Below are positions 7,996 through 16,057 of a stretch of 38,177 bases of DNA, in pieces. Source of the stretch: JBPYFK01 sp051984675 (GTDB taxonomy: Bacteria; Actinomycetota; Actinomycetes; Mycobacteriales; Pseudonocardiaceae); assembly GCA_051984675.1 (NCBI GenBank), contig JBPYFK010000104.1, forward strand, positions 1-38,177, read 5' to 3'. Each line of letters begins with the position of its first letter. The stretch's first letter is position 1. The notes under the pieces were generated by a model. That model saw only the letters and a program-made list of their open reading frames with translations. It searched no databases and had not been told where the DNA came from. Both the position numbers and the translations under genes were made by a program.

Positions 7996-8601
7996 TCAAT
8001 CGCCTAGACCGCCAGCCGGATGCATGAGCCCGTCCAGCAGAGCCAGCAACGCGGGTTCCATCTCGTCGCGGGCGCGGGCGCGATCCTCGGCGTTCGCGAT
8101 GAGCAGCGCGGCTTCGCCCAGCGCGCCGAGAATGAGGTGAGCGAGCGGACGGACCGGTTGCGGGCGCAGTGCTCCGGCCTCGATCGCGAGTTGCAGACCC
8201 GCGGTGATCAGCCCGAGGCCGAATCGCTCGCTCACCTCCCGCCAGGTGGCCCACCCCAGCACGGTCGGCGCGTCGACCAGCGCGATCTGCACGACATCGG
8301 GCGCCGTGCAGGCGTCGAGAAACGCGCGCACCCCGGTCCGCATCAAGGCGACCGGGTCGTCGAGGTCCGCGATCGCGGTGCCGACCTCCGCGCTCAGTCG
8401 CTGCTCCAGTTCCTCGTGCACGGCGGCGAACAGTTCCCGCTTGTCACGGAAGTGGTGGTAGAGCGCGCCGCGGGTGAGTCCGGCCCGCTCCACGAGCATC
8501 TCCGTACCCACCGCCGCGTACCCGTGTTCGGCGAACAGTCGATGGCCGACCCGCAGCAACGTTTCACGGGTGGTCTGCGCCTGCGCTTCCCTCTTTGACA
8601 T
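7996..8601 (-). CDS. TetR/AcrR family repressor
   Basis: 201 residues. The N-terminal helix-turn-helix is plain: TRETLLRVGHRLFAEHGYAA, then VERAGLTRGALYHHFRDKRE with the recognition-helix motif. The C-terminal ligand domain contains ALVDAPTVLGWATWREVSER, a pattern shared by a large actinobacterial subgroup. The ATG at 8601 sits inside the first of two operator-like palindromes, so autoregulation is likely and transcription may start very close to the start codon. It is divergent from the hydrolase gene at 8661, its probable main target. Confidence 0.92.
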   Translation of the reverse strand: MSKREAQAQTTRETLLRVGHRLFAEHGYAAVGTEMLVERAGLTRGALYHHFRDKRELFAAVHEELEQRLSAEVGTAIADLDDPVALMRTGVRAFLDACTAPDVVQIALVDAPTVLGWATWREVSERFGLGLITAGLQLAIEAGALRPQPVRPLAHLILGALGEAALLIANAEDRARARDEMEPALLALLDGLMHPAGGLGD

Positions 8602-8642
8602 ACAGCCTGTAGGTTAACTCCTGACTCAGATACAGCTTGTAT
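8600..8642. promoter_or_regulatory. Twin TetR operator palindromes
   Basis: ATACAgccTGTAg at 8600–8612 and ATACAgctTGTAT at 8630–8642 are near-identical dyads whose centres are 30 bp apart, about three helical turns, in the 59-bp gap between the TetR gene and the hydrolase gene. The first overlaps the TetR start codon. Each fits a TetR dimer site. Confidence 0.75.
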
Positions 8643-8660
8643 GTGAAATGGGAGGGTGCT

Positions 8661-9500
8661 ATGGCACGGGTCGACCTGTCCGCCGGGACCATCCACTATC
8701 AGGAGCAGGGCAGCGGGCCACCGGTTGTGCTCGTCCATGGCCTGTTCGTCAACTCCTCGCTGTGGCACGACGTGGTGCCAGCGCTGGCCCGGCGGTTCCG
8801 GGTCGTGACGCTCGACCTGCCGCTCGGCTCGCACCCCACCCCTGTGCGGCCGGACGCCGATGTGAGCCCAGCAGGTCTCGCTCGGCTCGTGGCGGAGTTC
8901 CTCACCGCGCTCGACCTGTCCGAAGTCACCCTCGTGGGCAACGACACCGGTGGCGCGATCTGCCAGCTGGTAGCCGCGGATCACCCCGACCGGCTCGCAC
9001 GGCTGGTGCTGACCAACTGCGATGCCTACGAGAATTTCCCGCCACCGGCGTTCCGCTACCTGCAGTGGCTGGCGCGCGTTCCAGGCGGAGTCCGGGCCAT
9101 CGCCCAAGCCACGCGGTTCCCGCTGGTTCGCGGCCTGCCGATCGGGTATGGCGGGCTGTCGAAGCGCCGCGCACCACGCGCGATCGAGGACAGCTGGTGC
9201 GCACCAGCATGCGCTGATCCCGGCGTCCGGCGCGACGTGACGAAGGCGCTGCGCGGAATCCACCCCAGCTACACCCTTGATGCGGTGCGAAAACTGCGCG
9301 ACTTCGACCGCCCTGTCCTGCTGGCCTGGGGGCAGGACGATCGGTTCTTCCCGCCGAGCTTCGCGCGACGGTTGGTGCGGGACATTCCGCGGGCGCGGCT
9401 GGAACTGATCCCGGACTCACGGACGTTCGTGCCGCTCGATGCTCCAGCCCAGCTGACCGACCTGATCACGACGTCAGTGGCCGACCCGGCCGACCACTGA
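8661..9500 (+). CDS. Alpha/beta fold hydrolase controlled by the divergent TetR
   Basis: 279 residues. The ATG at 8661 follows GGGAGG by five bases; an in-frame ATG at 8637 lies inside the second operator and is rejected. VVLVHGLFVNSSLWH is the oxyanion-hole strand, LVGNDTGGAI the nucleophile elbow, and LAWGQDDRFFPP carries the usual acid. The nucleophile position holds Asp (residue 95), as in haloalkane and fluoroacetate dehalogenases, rather than Ser. Where the catalytic His normally stands, the sequence is PDSRTFVPLD with no His. So the catalytic mechanism, or even activity, is unclear. A TetR/hydrolase pair of this kind often responds to a hydrophobic xenobiotic. Confidence 0.85.
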   Translation: MARVDLSAGTIHYQEQGSGPPVVLVHGLFVNSSLWHDVVPALARRFRVVTLDLPLGSHPTPVRPDADVSPAGLARLVAEFLTALDLSEVTLVGNDTGGAICQLVAADHPDRLARLVLTNCDAYENFPPPAFRYLQWLARVPGGVRAIAQATRFPLVRGLPIGYGGLSKRRAPRAIEDSWCAPACADPGVRRDVTKALRGIHPSYTLDAVRKLRDFDRPVLLAWGQDDRFFPPSFARRLVRDIPRARLELIPDSRTFVPLDAPAQLTDLITTSVADPADH

Positions 9501-9538
9501 CCAGAACCAGCGAGCAACGGTTCGGCGGTTGCCGCCAG

Positions 9539-9583
9539 CCAGCGGGTCCGCCACCGCTCGTACGCCGCTGGCGGACCCGCTGG
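9539..9583. terminator. Bidirectional hairpin terminator
   Basis: CCAGCGGGTCCGCCA (9539–9553) and its exact complement (9569–9583) flank a 15-nt loop between the convergent hydrolase and Met-rich lipoprotein genes. It ends ten bases from the latter's stop codon, so it can serve both. Confidence 0.8.
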
Positions 9584-9592
9584 AAAGGGTGG

Positions 9593-10480
9593 CTACCGGA
9601 CGGGCAGGGTCACGGCCGCGGTGTGGAGCACGCCGTTGGTTTGGAACTGCAGGAACAGCCGCCAGTTACCCGGTTTGGGCAGCATGGCTTCGAATTCCAG
9701 GCGTGGACCACCATGATCCCCGTTCACCGCCCCCTGCGGGTGCAGGTGAGCGAAGGCCAGATCGCCTTCGTGGAAGGCGGTCAGGTGCGCGTACGTGTCC
9801 AGGTAGGGCTCCAGGTCGGTGACCGGCTGACCGTCCTTACTCACGGTGACCGCCAGCGGGTGCCCCATCCCCGCCATCGGCTGGCCTTCCAGGGTCAGGG
9901 TGTATCCATCCACCTGGGTCGTCGTGGACGGCGGCGGCAACGGTGTGTCCGCGGCGCTCCCGGGCACCGTCACCTGCTGGCTGAGCACGACGGGTACCTT
10001 CCTGCCGCCGTCGGAGGCGATGAACTGGGCATACGCCCGGTAGGCGCCCGGCTGTGCGGGCTCGACCGGTGCGGTCCAGGTGCCGTCCGGGCCCATGGTC
10101 GGGTGCAGGTGCTGGAACCCGGTCAGATCGAAGCGGACCAGGTAGAAGTGCATGAGCTTGGTCTGGTCCGGCGCGTAGGTCGTCACCGGCGTGCCGTCGG
10201 CGCGGGTGATCCGAAACCGCGTCGCGGCCGGTTGCCCCGCTGGCAGGGAAGTCGAGTCGATCGCGAGCCGCAGTCCAGATGCTTGGTCGGTCAGCCCGTC
10301 ACCGGAGGGCATGTCATCCATGCCCGGCATGCCGGGCATCCCGTCGGACATCGGCGGGTGACTCATGCCGGGCATGCCGGACATCCCGGAATCGCCGCCG
10401 CACGCGGCAGCGGTCGCGGCGACGGTGACGGTCACGCCGAGGACGGCGAGGGCATAGCGCAGGGACTTGTGTGTCTGCAT
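9593..10480 (-). CDS. Met/His-rich lipoprotein, probably copper-related
   Basis: 295 residues. A Sec signal ends in a lipobox (ATAAAC, Cys near 27), then comes a Met-rich segment with several GM/MPGM units (GMSGMPGMSH, GMPGMPGMDDM), the type of thioether-rich motif that binds Cu(I). Two beta-sandwich-like regions follow, each with a HLHP motif (FQHLHPTMGPDG; FAHLHPQGAVNGDHG). This fits an envelope metal-binding or chaperone protein. The next gene upstream encodes a DUF6153 protein, on the same strand about 97 bp away, so the two may be one operon. Metal identity is inferred from composition only. Confidence 0.8.
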   Translation of the reverse strand: MQTHKSLRYALAVLGVTVTVAATAAACGGDSGMSGMPGMSHPPMSDGMPGMPGMDDMPSGDGLTDQASGLRLAIDSTSLPAGQPAATRFRITRADGTPVTTYAPDQTKLMHFYLVRFDLTGFQHLHPTMGPDGTWTAPVEPAQPGAYRAYAQFIASDGGRKVPVVLSQQVTVPGSAADTPLPPPSTTTQVDGYTLTLEGQPMAGMGHPLAVTVSKDGQPVTDLEPYLDTYAHLTAFHEGDLAFAHLHPQGAVNGDHGGPRLEFEAMLPKPGNWRLFLQFQTNGVLHTAAVTLPVR

Positions 10481-10577
10481 GGCGAGAATGCGTCTTTCTG
10501 GACAACACGCGTGAACACGCGTGCGGTGGACAGGTCATCGTGTCGAGCCACGCCCTGGCGTGGTTCGCGAATGCCTG

Positions 10578-11039
10578 TCACGTCCGGGAGACGCACAGCC
10601 TGGTGAGCCGGATCGATCCGGGTATCGGGGGCGGTCGCGTGCCAAGTCCCCGGGCTCGGACCGACATACCGGGTGACGCCACCGAAAGCAGCACCATGGC
10701 AAGTGCTGCCAAGCCCAGGAGCACCAGCGCCGTTGGTCCTTGCGGCGCGGGTGTGGACACGCACAACCCGCCGTGACCGCCAGCGTTGACCTGATCCATC
10801 GGCACGGCCGGGGAGGTCGCCCCAGATGGCGCAGGAGATGGCGCGGGAGCGGTCATGGCCGGTACCGCCCCACCATCGCCAGCAGACGACGCAGGTGCCG
10901 CTGAGGCCGACATCGCGGGCATCCCGGCATCGCCGGGACATCCCTGGGACGGCAAACCGTGCATGAAAAAGAGTCCGGCCAGCATCGCGAACACGGCCAC
11001 AGCGCGGGCGGTCCCCGACGCGGCTCGTGTTTCGCGCAT
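10578..11039 (-). CDS. DUF6153 family membrane/exported protein
   Basis: 153 residues from ATG 11039, chosen because GGGAG lies about eight bases upstream; an ATG at 11054 is also in frame. An N-terminal hydrophobic helix (TARAVAVFAMLAGLFFMHGL) is followed by a Met/Ala/Pro-rich loop (CPGDAGMPAMSAS), a GGHGGLCVSTPAP segment with paired His and Cys, and a second helix (TALVLLGLAALAMVLLSVAS). This matches the actinobacterial DUF6153 pattern, which tends to occur with copper-handling genes. The conserved Cys and His may bind metal. A CsoR-like dyad lies about 100 bp upstream. Confidence 0.75.
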   Translation of the reverse strand: MRETRAASGTARAVAVFAMLAGLFFMHGLPSQGCPGDAGMPAMSASAAPASSAGDGGAVPAMTAPAPSPAPSGATSPAVPMDQVNAGGHGGLCVSTPAPQGPTALVLLGLAALAMVLLSVASPGMSVRARGLGTRPPPIPGSIRLTRLCVSRT

Positions 11040-11141
11040 CACCCGGTCTCCCATCGAGATCGCACCGCCGCAACCATGCTAGCGAGCGCCGACTATGGTC
11101 GACGGCTACTTCCACCGGCACGTCCGGCACCACCGCCAGGG

Positions 11142-11158
11142 ACCCCACGACGGGGGTA
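11142..11158 (-). promoter_or_regulatory. CsoR-like copper operator candidate
   Basis: On the minus strand the sequence reads TACCCCCGTCGTGGGGT, a C-tract/G-tract dyad of the type bound by CsoR-family copper repressors. It is about 100 bp upstream of the DUF6153 gene, which leads the Met-rich lipoprotein gene. No csoR gene is in the window. Confidence 0.4.
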
Positions 11159-11281
11159 CTCGTACTGCTCCACCAACCCGACCGAAATATGTACTTACAT
11201 AAGCACAGCGCTCAGACGGTTGCCGATGGCACGAGACGCGGACTGGGCGCTTTTTGTCGATGGACTGATTAGGCTTTGAGC

Positions 11282-11899
11282 ATGGCTACCCCGGGAACCG
11301 GACCCGCGCCGTCAGGGTCGGCGGTACCATACGAACTGGTGGCTGTCGGGTGCTCAGCAGGCGGCATTCGTGCGGTGTCGCTCCTGCTCAGCGGGCTTCC
11401 TCAGGAATTTCCCGTGCCCGTGGTGATCGTGCAGCACCTGGACCCTCGGCATGAGACGGTGATCGCGGAGGTGCTGGGGCGACGTAGCATGCTCCCGGTG
11501 AAGCTTGCGGCACACGAGGAGCAGGCGAAGGCCGGGACGGTGTACGTTGCGCCGCCGAACCGGCATCTGCTCATTGGGGCGGACGGCACGCTCACGCTCT
11601 CCGACAGCGACTTGGTGCATTTCCTGCGCCCGTCGGCGGATCTGCTGTTGGAGTCGGCGGCGGGCGCCTACGGCCCGTCCGTGATCGCCTGCGTGCTGAC
11701 CGGGACCGGAAGCGACGGGGCGATGGGCGTCAGTGCGATCAAGGCCCGCGGCGGGACGGTGATCGCGCAGGACCCCGAGTCGGCCGAGTTCAAGGGAATG
11801 CCTGAGGCGGCTGTGGGCACTGGTGCGGTGGACTTCGTGCTGCCGCTGAGCGAGATCGCTCCGGTCATCTGCCGCCTCGTCGAGGCGAGGAGGTCGTGA
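11282..11899 (+). CDS. CheB-type protein-glutamate methylesterase, no receiver domain
   Basis: 205 residues covering only the CheB catalytic domain. The Ser–His–Asp triad is visible: Ser in AVGCSAGGIRAV, His in VIVQHLDPRH and Asp in TGTGSDGAMGV. It lacks the N-terminal REC domain of chemotaxis CheB, so its activity is not gated by CheA phosphorylation in the usual way. ATG 11282 is preferred over the TTG at 11276; neither has a strong ribosome binding site. The stop overlaps the cheR start (TGATG), so the two are translationally coupled. No motility or MCP genes are present, which suggests a non-chemotactic methylation-type signalling module. Confidence 0.92.
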   Translation: MATPGTGPAPSGSAVPYELVAVGCSAGGIRAVSLLLSGLPQEFPVPVVIVQHLDPRHETVIAEVLGRRSMLPVKLAAHEEQAKAGTVYVAPPNRHLLIGADGTLTLSDSDLVHFLRPSADLLLESAAGAYGPSVIACVLTGTGSDGAMGVSAIKARGGTVIAQDPESAEFKGMPEAAVGTGAVDFVLPLSEIAPVICRLVEARRS

Positions 11900-13764
11900 T
11901 GGCCGCGGACGACGGCTCCGCGAATCTGGAAGAGCTGCTCCGGTTCATCAAAGAGTCGCGCAGTTTCGACTTCACCGGGTACAAGCGCTCCACGTTGGGT
12001 CGGCGGATCCGTAAGCGGATGAACGAGGTTCAGATCAGCGATTATCTGGACTACCGCGACTTGCTGGAGACCAATGCGGACGAGTTCACCCAGCTGTTCA
12101 ACACGATCCTGATCAACGTGACCAGCTTCTTCCGGGACGCCGACGCATGGAAGTACCTGCAACGCGAGGTGCTGCCGACCTTGCTTTCCGAGGCGGACCC
12201 CGACGAGGAGATTCGGATCTGGAGCGTGGGGTGTTCCAGTGGCGAGGAAGCCTATTCTCTGGCGATCGCGTTCGCCGAGACCCTGGGGGTCGAGGAATGC
12301 TCGCGGCGAGTCAAGATCTACGGAACCGACGTGGATGACGAGGCCCTGCACGTCGCTCGGTCCGGCGTGTATCCGCAGGAGTCGGTGAGTTCACTGTCGC
12401 CGGAGTTGCGGGACAAGTATTTCGAAAGTACCGGAAGCAAGGTCTCCTTCCGCTCCGATCTGCGGCGACGGGTGATTTTCGGTCGACACGACATCACTCG
12501 GGATGCTCCCATCTCGCGGTTGCATCTGCTGTCGTGCCGGAACACGCTGATGTACTTCAATGCCGAAACCCAGTCGCAGATCGTCGATCGATTCCATTTC
12601 GCACTCCGGGAGAACGGCTACCTGTTCCTCGGCAAAGCCGAGATGCTACTGGCTGACTCCGAGCGCTTCGAACTGATCAACATGCGGCCACGCATCTTCC
12701 GGCGGCGGCCCGGGGTGGCAACGCCACCGCACCAGCCAGCACGAATGGCGCTTGAACCGGCGCCAGCGGGACACCTGCAGCCTGGTCGTGATCGCCTTCT
12801 GCGTGATCTCGTCCTCGAGTCCGCGGCGGACTCCATCATCTGTGTCGGCATGGACGGCACCGTGCTGTTGGCCAACGCGCAGGCGAGAGCGCAGTTCGAC
12901 CTGACGACCTACGATATCGGAAAGCAGTTCAGGGACTTGGAGGTGTCCTACCGTCCCATCGAACTGAGATCGCTGATCGACCAGGCGCGCAAAGAGCACC
13001 GAACAATCAAGGTCAGCGGCATCGAACGCCACGTGAACAGCGAAACCCAGTTTTTCGATGTCATCGTGCAGCCGCTGTGGGCCAACGGATCAGATGCGTT
13101 CGTAGTCACGGTAACGTTCACCGACACCACTGTGGTGACCCGCCTGCAGCGCGAGATCAAGAGCAACCGCGAGGACTTGGAAACCGCCTACGAGGAGCTG
13201 CAGTCCACCAACGAGGAGTTGGAGACCACCAACGAAGAGCTCCAATCCAGCATTGAGGAGCTGGAGACCACCAACGAAGAGCTCCAATCGACGAACGAGG
13301 AGTTGGAGACCACCAACGAAGAGCTCCAGTCCGGCAACGAGGAGCTGGAGACCATGAATGAGGAGCTGCGGATACGGAGCACGGAGTTGGAGGAGACGCG
13401 GTTCTTCCTCGAAGGTGTGCTCTCCAGCATCGCCGCCGGTGTCGTCGTGTTGGACGCCGCCCTGCGGGTCCGCAGTTGGAATCGTGGCGCGGAAGAGCTG
13501 TGGGGGCTGCGAGCGGATGAGGTATATCAGCAGAGCTTCCTGCGACTGGACTTCGGACTGCCGACCGCCGAGCTGGTGGAGAGTCTCCAGCGTTGCGTGG
13601 AGTCGGGTGAACGCGTCGGCCCTATCACGATCAACGCGATCAACCGCAAGGGGCGCTCGATCGGGTGTTCGATTATCTGTTCACCGCTCAACGGCCAGGG
13701 CGAGGGTTTGGTACTGCTGATGGAGGAATCCGAACCACGTGAACTCACGCCGGGCACCGCGTAG
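11899..13764 (+). CDS. CheR-type methyltransferase with PAS domains and a signalling coiled coil
   Basis: 621 residues. Residues about 1–270 are a CheR methyltransferase: N-terminal all-alpha domain (FDFTGYKRSTLGRRIRKRM), SAM motif VGCSSGEEAYSLA, and the SCRNTLMYF motif. A PAS-like region (about 300–415; IICVGMDGTVLLANAQAR) leads into a long coiled coil built from 14-residue repeats of the type ELQSTNEELETTNE, then a second PAS domain (VLSSIAAGVVVLDAALRVRS onwards) to the end. This is the N-terminal architecture of CheB/CheR/PAS hybrid kinases, but no kinase domain follows. AGGAGG sits five bases before ATG 11899, and the start overlaps the cheB stop. An ANTAR gene begins 11 bp downstream. 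Confidence 0.93.
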   Translation: MAADDGSANLEELLRFIKESRSFDFTGYKRSTLGRRIRKRMNEVQISDYLDYRDLLETNADEFTQLFNTILINVTSFFRDADAWKYLQREVLPTLLSEADPDEEIRIWSVGCSSGEEAYSLAIAFAETLGVEECSRRVKIYGTDVDDEALHVARSGVYPQESVSSLSPELRDKYFESTGSKVSFRSDLRRRVIFGRHDITRDAPISRLHLLSCRNTLMYFNAETQSQIVDRFHFALRENGYLFLGKAEMLLADSERFELINMRPRIFRRRPGVATPPHQPARMALEPAPAGHLQPGRDRLLRDLVLESAADSIICVGMDGTVLLANAQARAQFDLTTYDIGKQFRDLEVSYRPIELRSLIDQARKEHRTIKVSGIERHVNSETQFFDVIVQPLWANGSDAFVVTVTFTDTTVVTRLQREIKSNREDLETAYEELQSTNEELETTNEELQSSIEELETTNEELQSTNEELETTNEELQSGNEELETMNEELRIRSTELEETRFFLEGVLSSIAAGVVVLDAALRVRSWNRGAEELWGLRADEVYQQSFLRLDFGLPTAELVESLQRCVESGERVGPITINAINRKGRSIGCSIICSPLNGQGEGLVLLMEESEPRELTPGTA

Positions 13765-13775
13765 TGTGACTTACT

Positions 13776-14684
13776 GTGACGGCAAACGACGGCACACCGG
13801 CGGCGATCGAGCAGGCACACCGGCGCGCCGAGATGGAGCTGGAGCGGGCGGCGAAGGTCGCCGAACTGGCCGCACGCCATGAGAGCCGCCTCACGGAGCC
13901 GCGTGTGCGGTCGACGATGGCCGATTTTCACGCCAATATGGCCGCCGCACATCGCCGCACGGAGGAACGGCACCTCGTGGCCGCCCGAATTCACCGCGCA
14001 CATGCGCAACGTCTCGAAGCATGGGCTCGACGCGGCGCCATCACTACGCCCCAACCCGGCTTCATGGATGCCGTCGCCGCCACAGCGGGATCGCAATGCG
14101 CCACGCTGATCCTGCTCGGATCTGGCAACAGCGAAGCGTTCGTGGCCGCGTCCGACGCGACGTCACAGGCAGCGCACGACCTGGAGCTGACCTTCGCCGA
14201 AGGGCCGACCCGGGAGGCGATGCTCCAATCCACGCCAGTAGTCGCCACGGGAAACGAGATGTCGGTGCGTTGGCCGAACTGTGGCCCAGAGCTGCAGGAC
14301 CTGGGCGTCCAGACGGTTGCCGCTGTGGGTCTGCGCGCGCCGCCCGCAGGCTGCCTGGGCTCCCTGGCCGTCTACGACCCTTCGCCCCCCGTGCTGGCAA
14401 CGACCGGCAAGTACCGGTTGGCGAGCATCGCCAGCGCTGTGGTCGACAGCGTGCTGCTTGCCCCCGACGCGGTCAACAGCAACGACGGGTTGCCCTCGCT
14501 CAGCCTGTTCGAAGACGAGAGCTTCCAACCCGTCCTGCACCAGGCCGCCGGTCGGATCCACGGAGCCAGCGGTTGCGGTATCGACACGGCACTGACACTG
14601 ATACGCGCCCACGCCCTTGCGGAAAGCCGATCCGTTGCTGACGTGGCAAGCGATGTGGTCGACGGGGCGCTCACACTGCCATGA
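13776..14684 (+). CDS. GAF-domain protein with a degenerate ANTAR C-terminus
   Basis: 302 residues from GTG 13776, 11 bp after cheR, so probably the third gene of a cheB–cheR–ANTAR operon. An N-terminal charged helix (AHRRAEMELERAAKVAELAA; ARIHRAHAQRLEAWARRG) is followed by a GAF-like region (about 105–225; LELTFAEGPTREAMLQ, VGLRAPPAGCLGSLAVYD). The last 55 residues (FQPVLHQAAGRIHGASGCGI, then ALTLIRAHALAESRSVADVA) follow the ANTAR three-helix pattern with HQA-G and LRAHA-like positions. ANTAR domains bind RNA hairpin pairs and cause antitermination. The output may be RNA binding triggered by CheR/CheB signalling; this link is inference. Confidence 0.8.
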   Translation: MTANDGTPAAIEQAHRRAEMELERAAKVAELAARHESRLTEPRVRSTMADFHANMAAAHRRTEERHLVAARIHRAHAQRLEAWARRGAITTPQPGFMDAVAATAGSQCATLILLGSGNSEAFVAASDATSQAAHDLELTFAEGPTREAMLQSTPVVATGNEMSVRWPNCGPELQDLGVQTVAAVGLRAPPAGCLGSLAVYDPSPPVLATTGKYRLASIASAVVDSVLLAPDAVNSNDGLPSLSLFEDESFQPVLHQAAGRIHGASGCGIDTALTLIRAHALAESRSVADVASDVVDGALTLP

Positions 14685-14732
14685 CCTGACTGGCATGACC
14701 CGGCAGGGCTTGCGACGGGCTGCTGTTCGGTC

Positions 14733-15098
14733 TTAGCGGCCTCCGTCACCGGAACGCGGTGCGAAGGGCATTGCTTGACCGTGCTCCACACAGGTCGTGG
14801 CATTCTGAAGGTCACGCCAGGCTCGGTCGGTGCGTACCCTGGTGCCCTGCATCGCGGCGGTGGCGCGGGCCAGTACCTCTTCGCTGCTGGCAAGCAGTTC
14901 ACGGCCCCGCGTGATCGCATCCAACATGCGCGCCGCCAGCTCCGTGGTGCTCTCCCCAGCGGCGGTCAACCTCTGCTGCCACTCGGTGCCATCGTGATCC
15001 CGCTCGACCTCACGCGCGTGCGCGACCACGTCGCTGTGTTCTGGCACGTCGCTGTGTTCTGGCACTTGGTCTCCGTGCTCGTCCTGGTCAGATCCCAC
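14733..15098 (-). CDS. Small hypothetical helical protein
   Basis: 121 residues from GTG 15098, with a weak ribosome binding site. An acidic, His-rich N-terminus contains a tandem VPEHSD duplication. The body is predicted helical: EWQQRLTAAGESTTELAARM, then AITRGRELLASSEEVLARAT and VRTDRAWRDLQNATTCVE. There is no signal or membrane segment. It lies between the ANTAR operon (convergent) and a GAF–ANTAR gene reading toward it. Composition and codon bias look coding, but no family is recognised. Confidence 0.5.
   Translation of the reverse strand: MGSDQDEHGDQVPEHSDVPEHSDVVAHAREVERDHDGTEWQQRLTAAGESTTELAARMLDAITRGRELLASSEEVLARATAAMQGTRVRTDRAWRDLQNATTCVEHGQAMPFAPRSGDGGR
15030..15065. repeat. 18-bp tandem duplication inside a coding region
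   Basis: The 18-mer GTCGCTGTGTTCTGGCAC occurs twice back to back. In the minus-strand gene this duplicates six codons (VPEHSD), an in-frame slippage event. Confidence 0.85.
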
Positions 15099-15199
15099 GA
15101 ACTGATCTTGCCCCCGGCCTGGTCCGCGGGTAAGGGCACAAGGTCCCGGACAGGGCGTCGCTGTGCCGCGCGGAAGCGGGATGATCTACGGCGTTGGGA

Positions 15200-15970
15200 T
15201 CAAGTTCCCGACAGGCCGCTGTGGAGGTGAAGGACCGCGTCGGCGAGCTGGTCATCGGTGACGATCCGGCCGGCCAGGCGATGCAACGGCTCGTTGTGAG
15301 ACCGCGCGTAGGCGCGTAGCGCGACGAACGCTTGGTCAATATCGATGCCGCCCCGCGCCGTCAAGACACCCTTGGCCTGTTCAATGACTACCCGGCTGTC
15401 CAGGGCGGTCTGCAGTTGATCGACACGGGTATCGGCGGACCGGAGGGCTCCCAGCTGGACGACGCCAGCCGTGACCACCTCCGCCAGCGCCTCCCCGCTC
15501 GCGACGTCATCAGCCGAAAGCGCCTCAGGCTCGGTTCCGAACAAGGCAAGCACGCCATGGGTCTCGGTGCGTAACCGCATCGGCAACGCATACGCGCTCG
15601 AATAGCCCTGGCCACGGGCTGCTGCCAAGAATCGATCGCCCGCACCCTCAGTCGTGGTCAGGTCAGGAAGCGTGACGGATCGGCCGGAGTCAACAAGCGT
15701 CGCACCGGGACCTTCACCGTCTCGGAGTTCCCTCGCGAACACGTCGAACACCCGGCGGGCGGAGTCATCCGAAGTCGCAGCCACCTGCCAGGGCCACTGC
15801 TCGAAGCCCACCAACACCCCAGCCACCGTGACGGGGAAGAGCCCGACACTGTGCCAACACAAGCGCTCCAGACCTGCTGACACGTCTTGATCGACGACTA
15901 ACGTGCCAAGTACGTCCGCACATGCCGTGGCGATGGCACGTTGACGCGATTTGGGTGGCCCAGCCTTCAT
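15200..15970 (-). CDS. GAF–ANTAR RNA-binding regulator
   Basis: 256 residues. An N-terminal GAF domain (about 20–165: FPVTVAGVLVGFEQWPWQVA, DGEGPGATLVDSG, ALPMRLRTETHGVLALFGTE) is linked by LRSADTRVDQLQTALDSRVV to a canonical ANTAR domain (IEQAKGVLTARGGIDIDQAF, LRAYARSHNEPLHRLAGRI). This matches mycobacterial Rv1626/EutV-like antiterminators in output, but with a GAF sensor. The start has no strong ribosome binding site; an ATG at 15970 is the first in frame. It is the second of two same-strand GAF–ANTAR genes, 87 bp after the stop of the gene at 16058. Confidence 0.9.
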   Translation of the reverse strand: MKAGPPKSRQRAIATACADVLGTLVVDQDVSAGLERLCWHSVGLFPVTVAGVLVGFEQWPWQVAATSDDSARRVFDVFARELRDGEGPGATLVDSGRSVTLPDLTTTEGAGDRFLAAARGQGYSSAYALPMRLRTETHGVLALFGTEPEALSADDVASGEALAEVVTAGVVQLGALRSADTRVDQLQTALDSRVVIEQAKGVLTARGGIDIDQAFVALRAYARSHNEPLHRLAGRIVTDDQLADAVLHLHSGLSGT

Positions 15971-16057
15971 GATTTCGACCCCACCACCCTCATGCTAGGT
16001 CACGGCCACCCTGACCGCGACGATGTCCAGGGCGCCAGTCGACCTTCTCGGGCGACT

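Noticed and set aside
8394..9263. A 289-residue minus-strand frame across the TetR/hydrolase promoter
   Set aside because: It runs through both operators and antisense to the hydrolase; no recognisable domain.
13190..13370. A CRISPR-like repeat array
   Set aside because: The repeats have no unique spacers; they are in-frame coiled-coil codons of the CheR protein.
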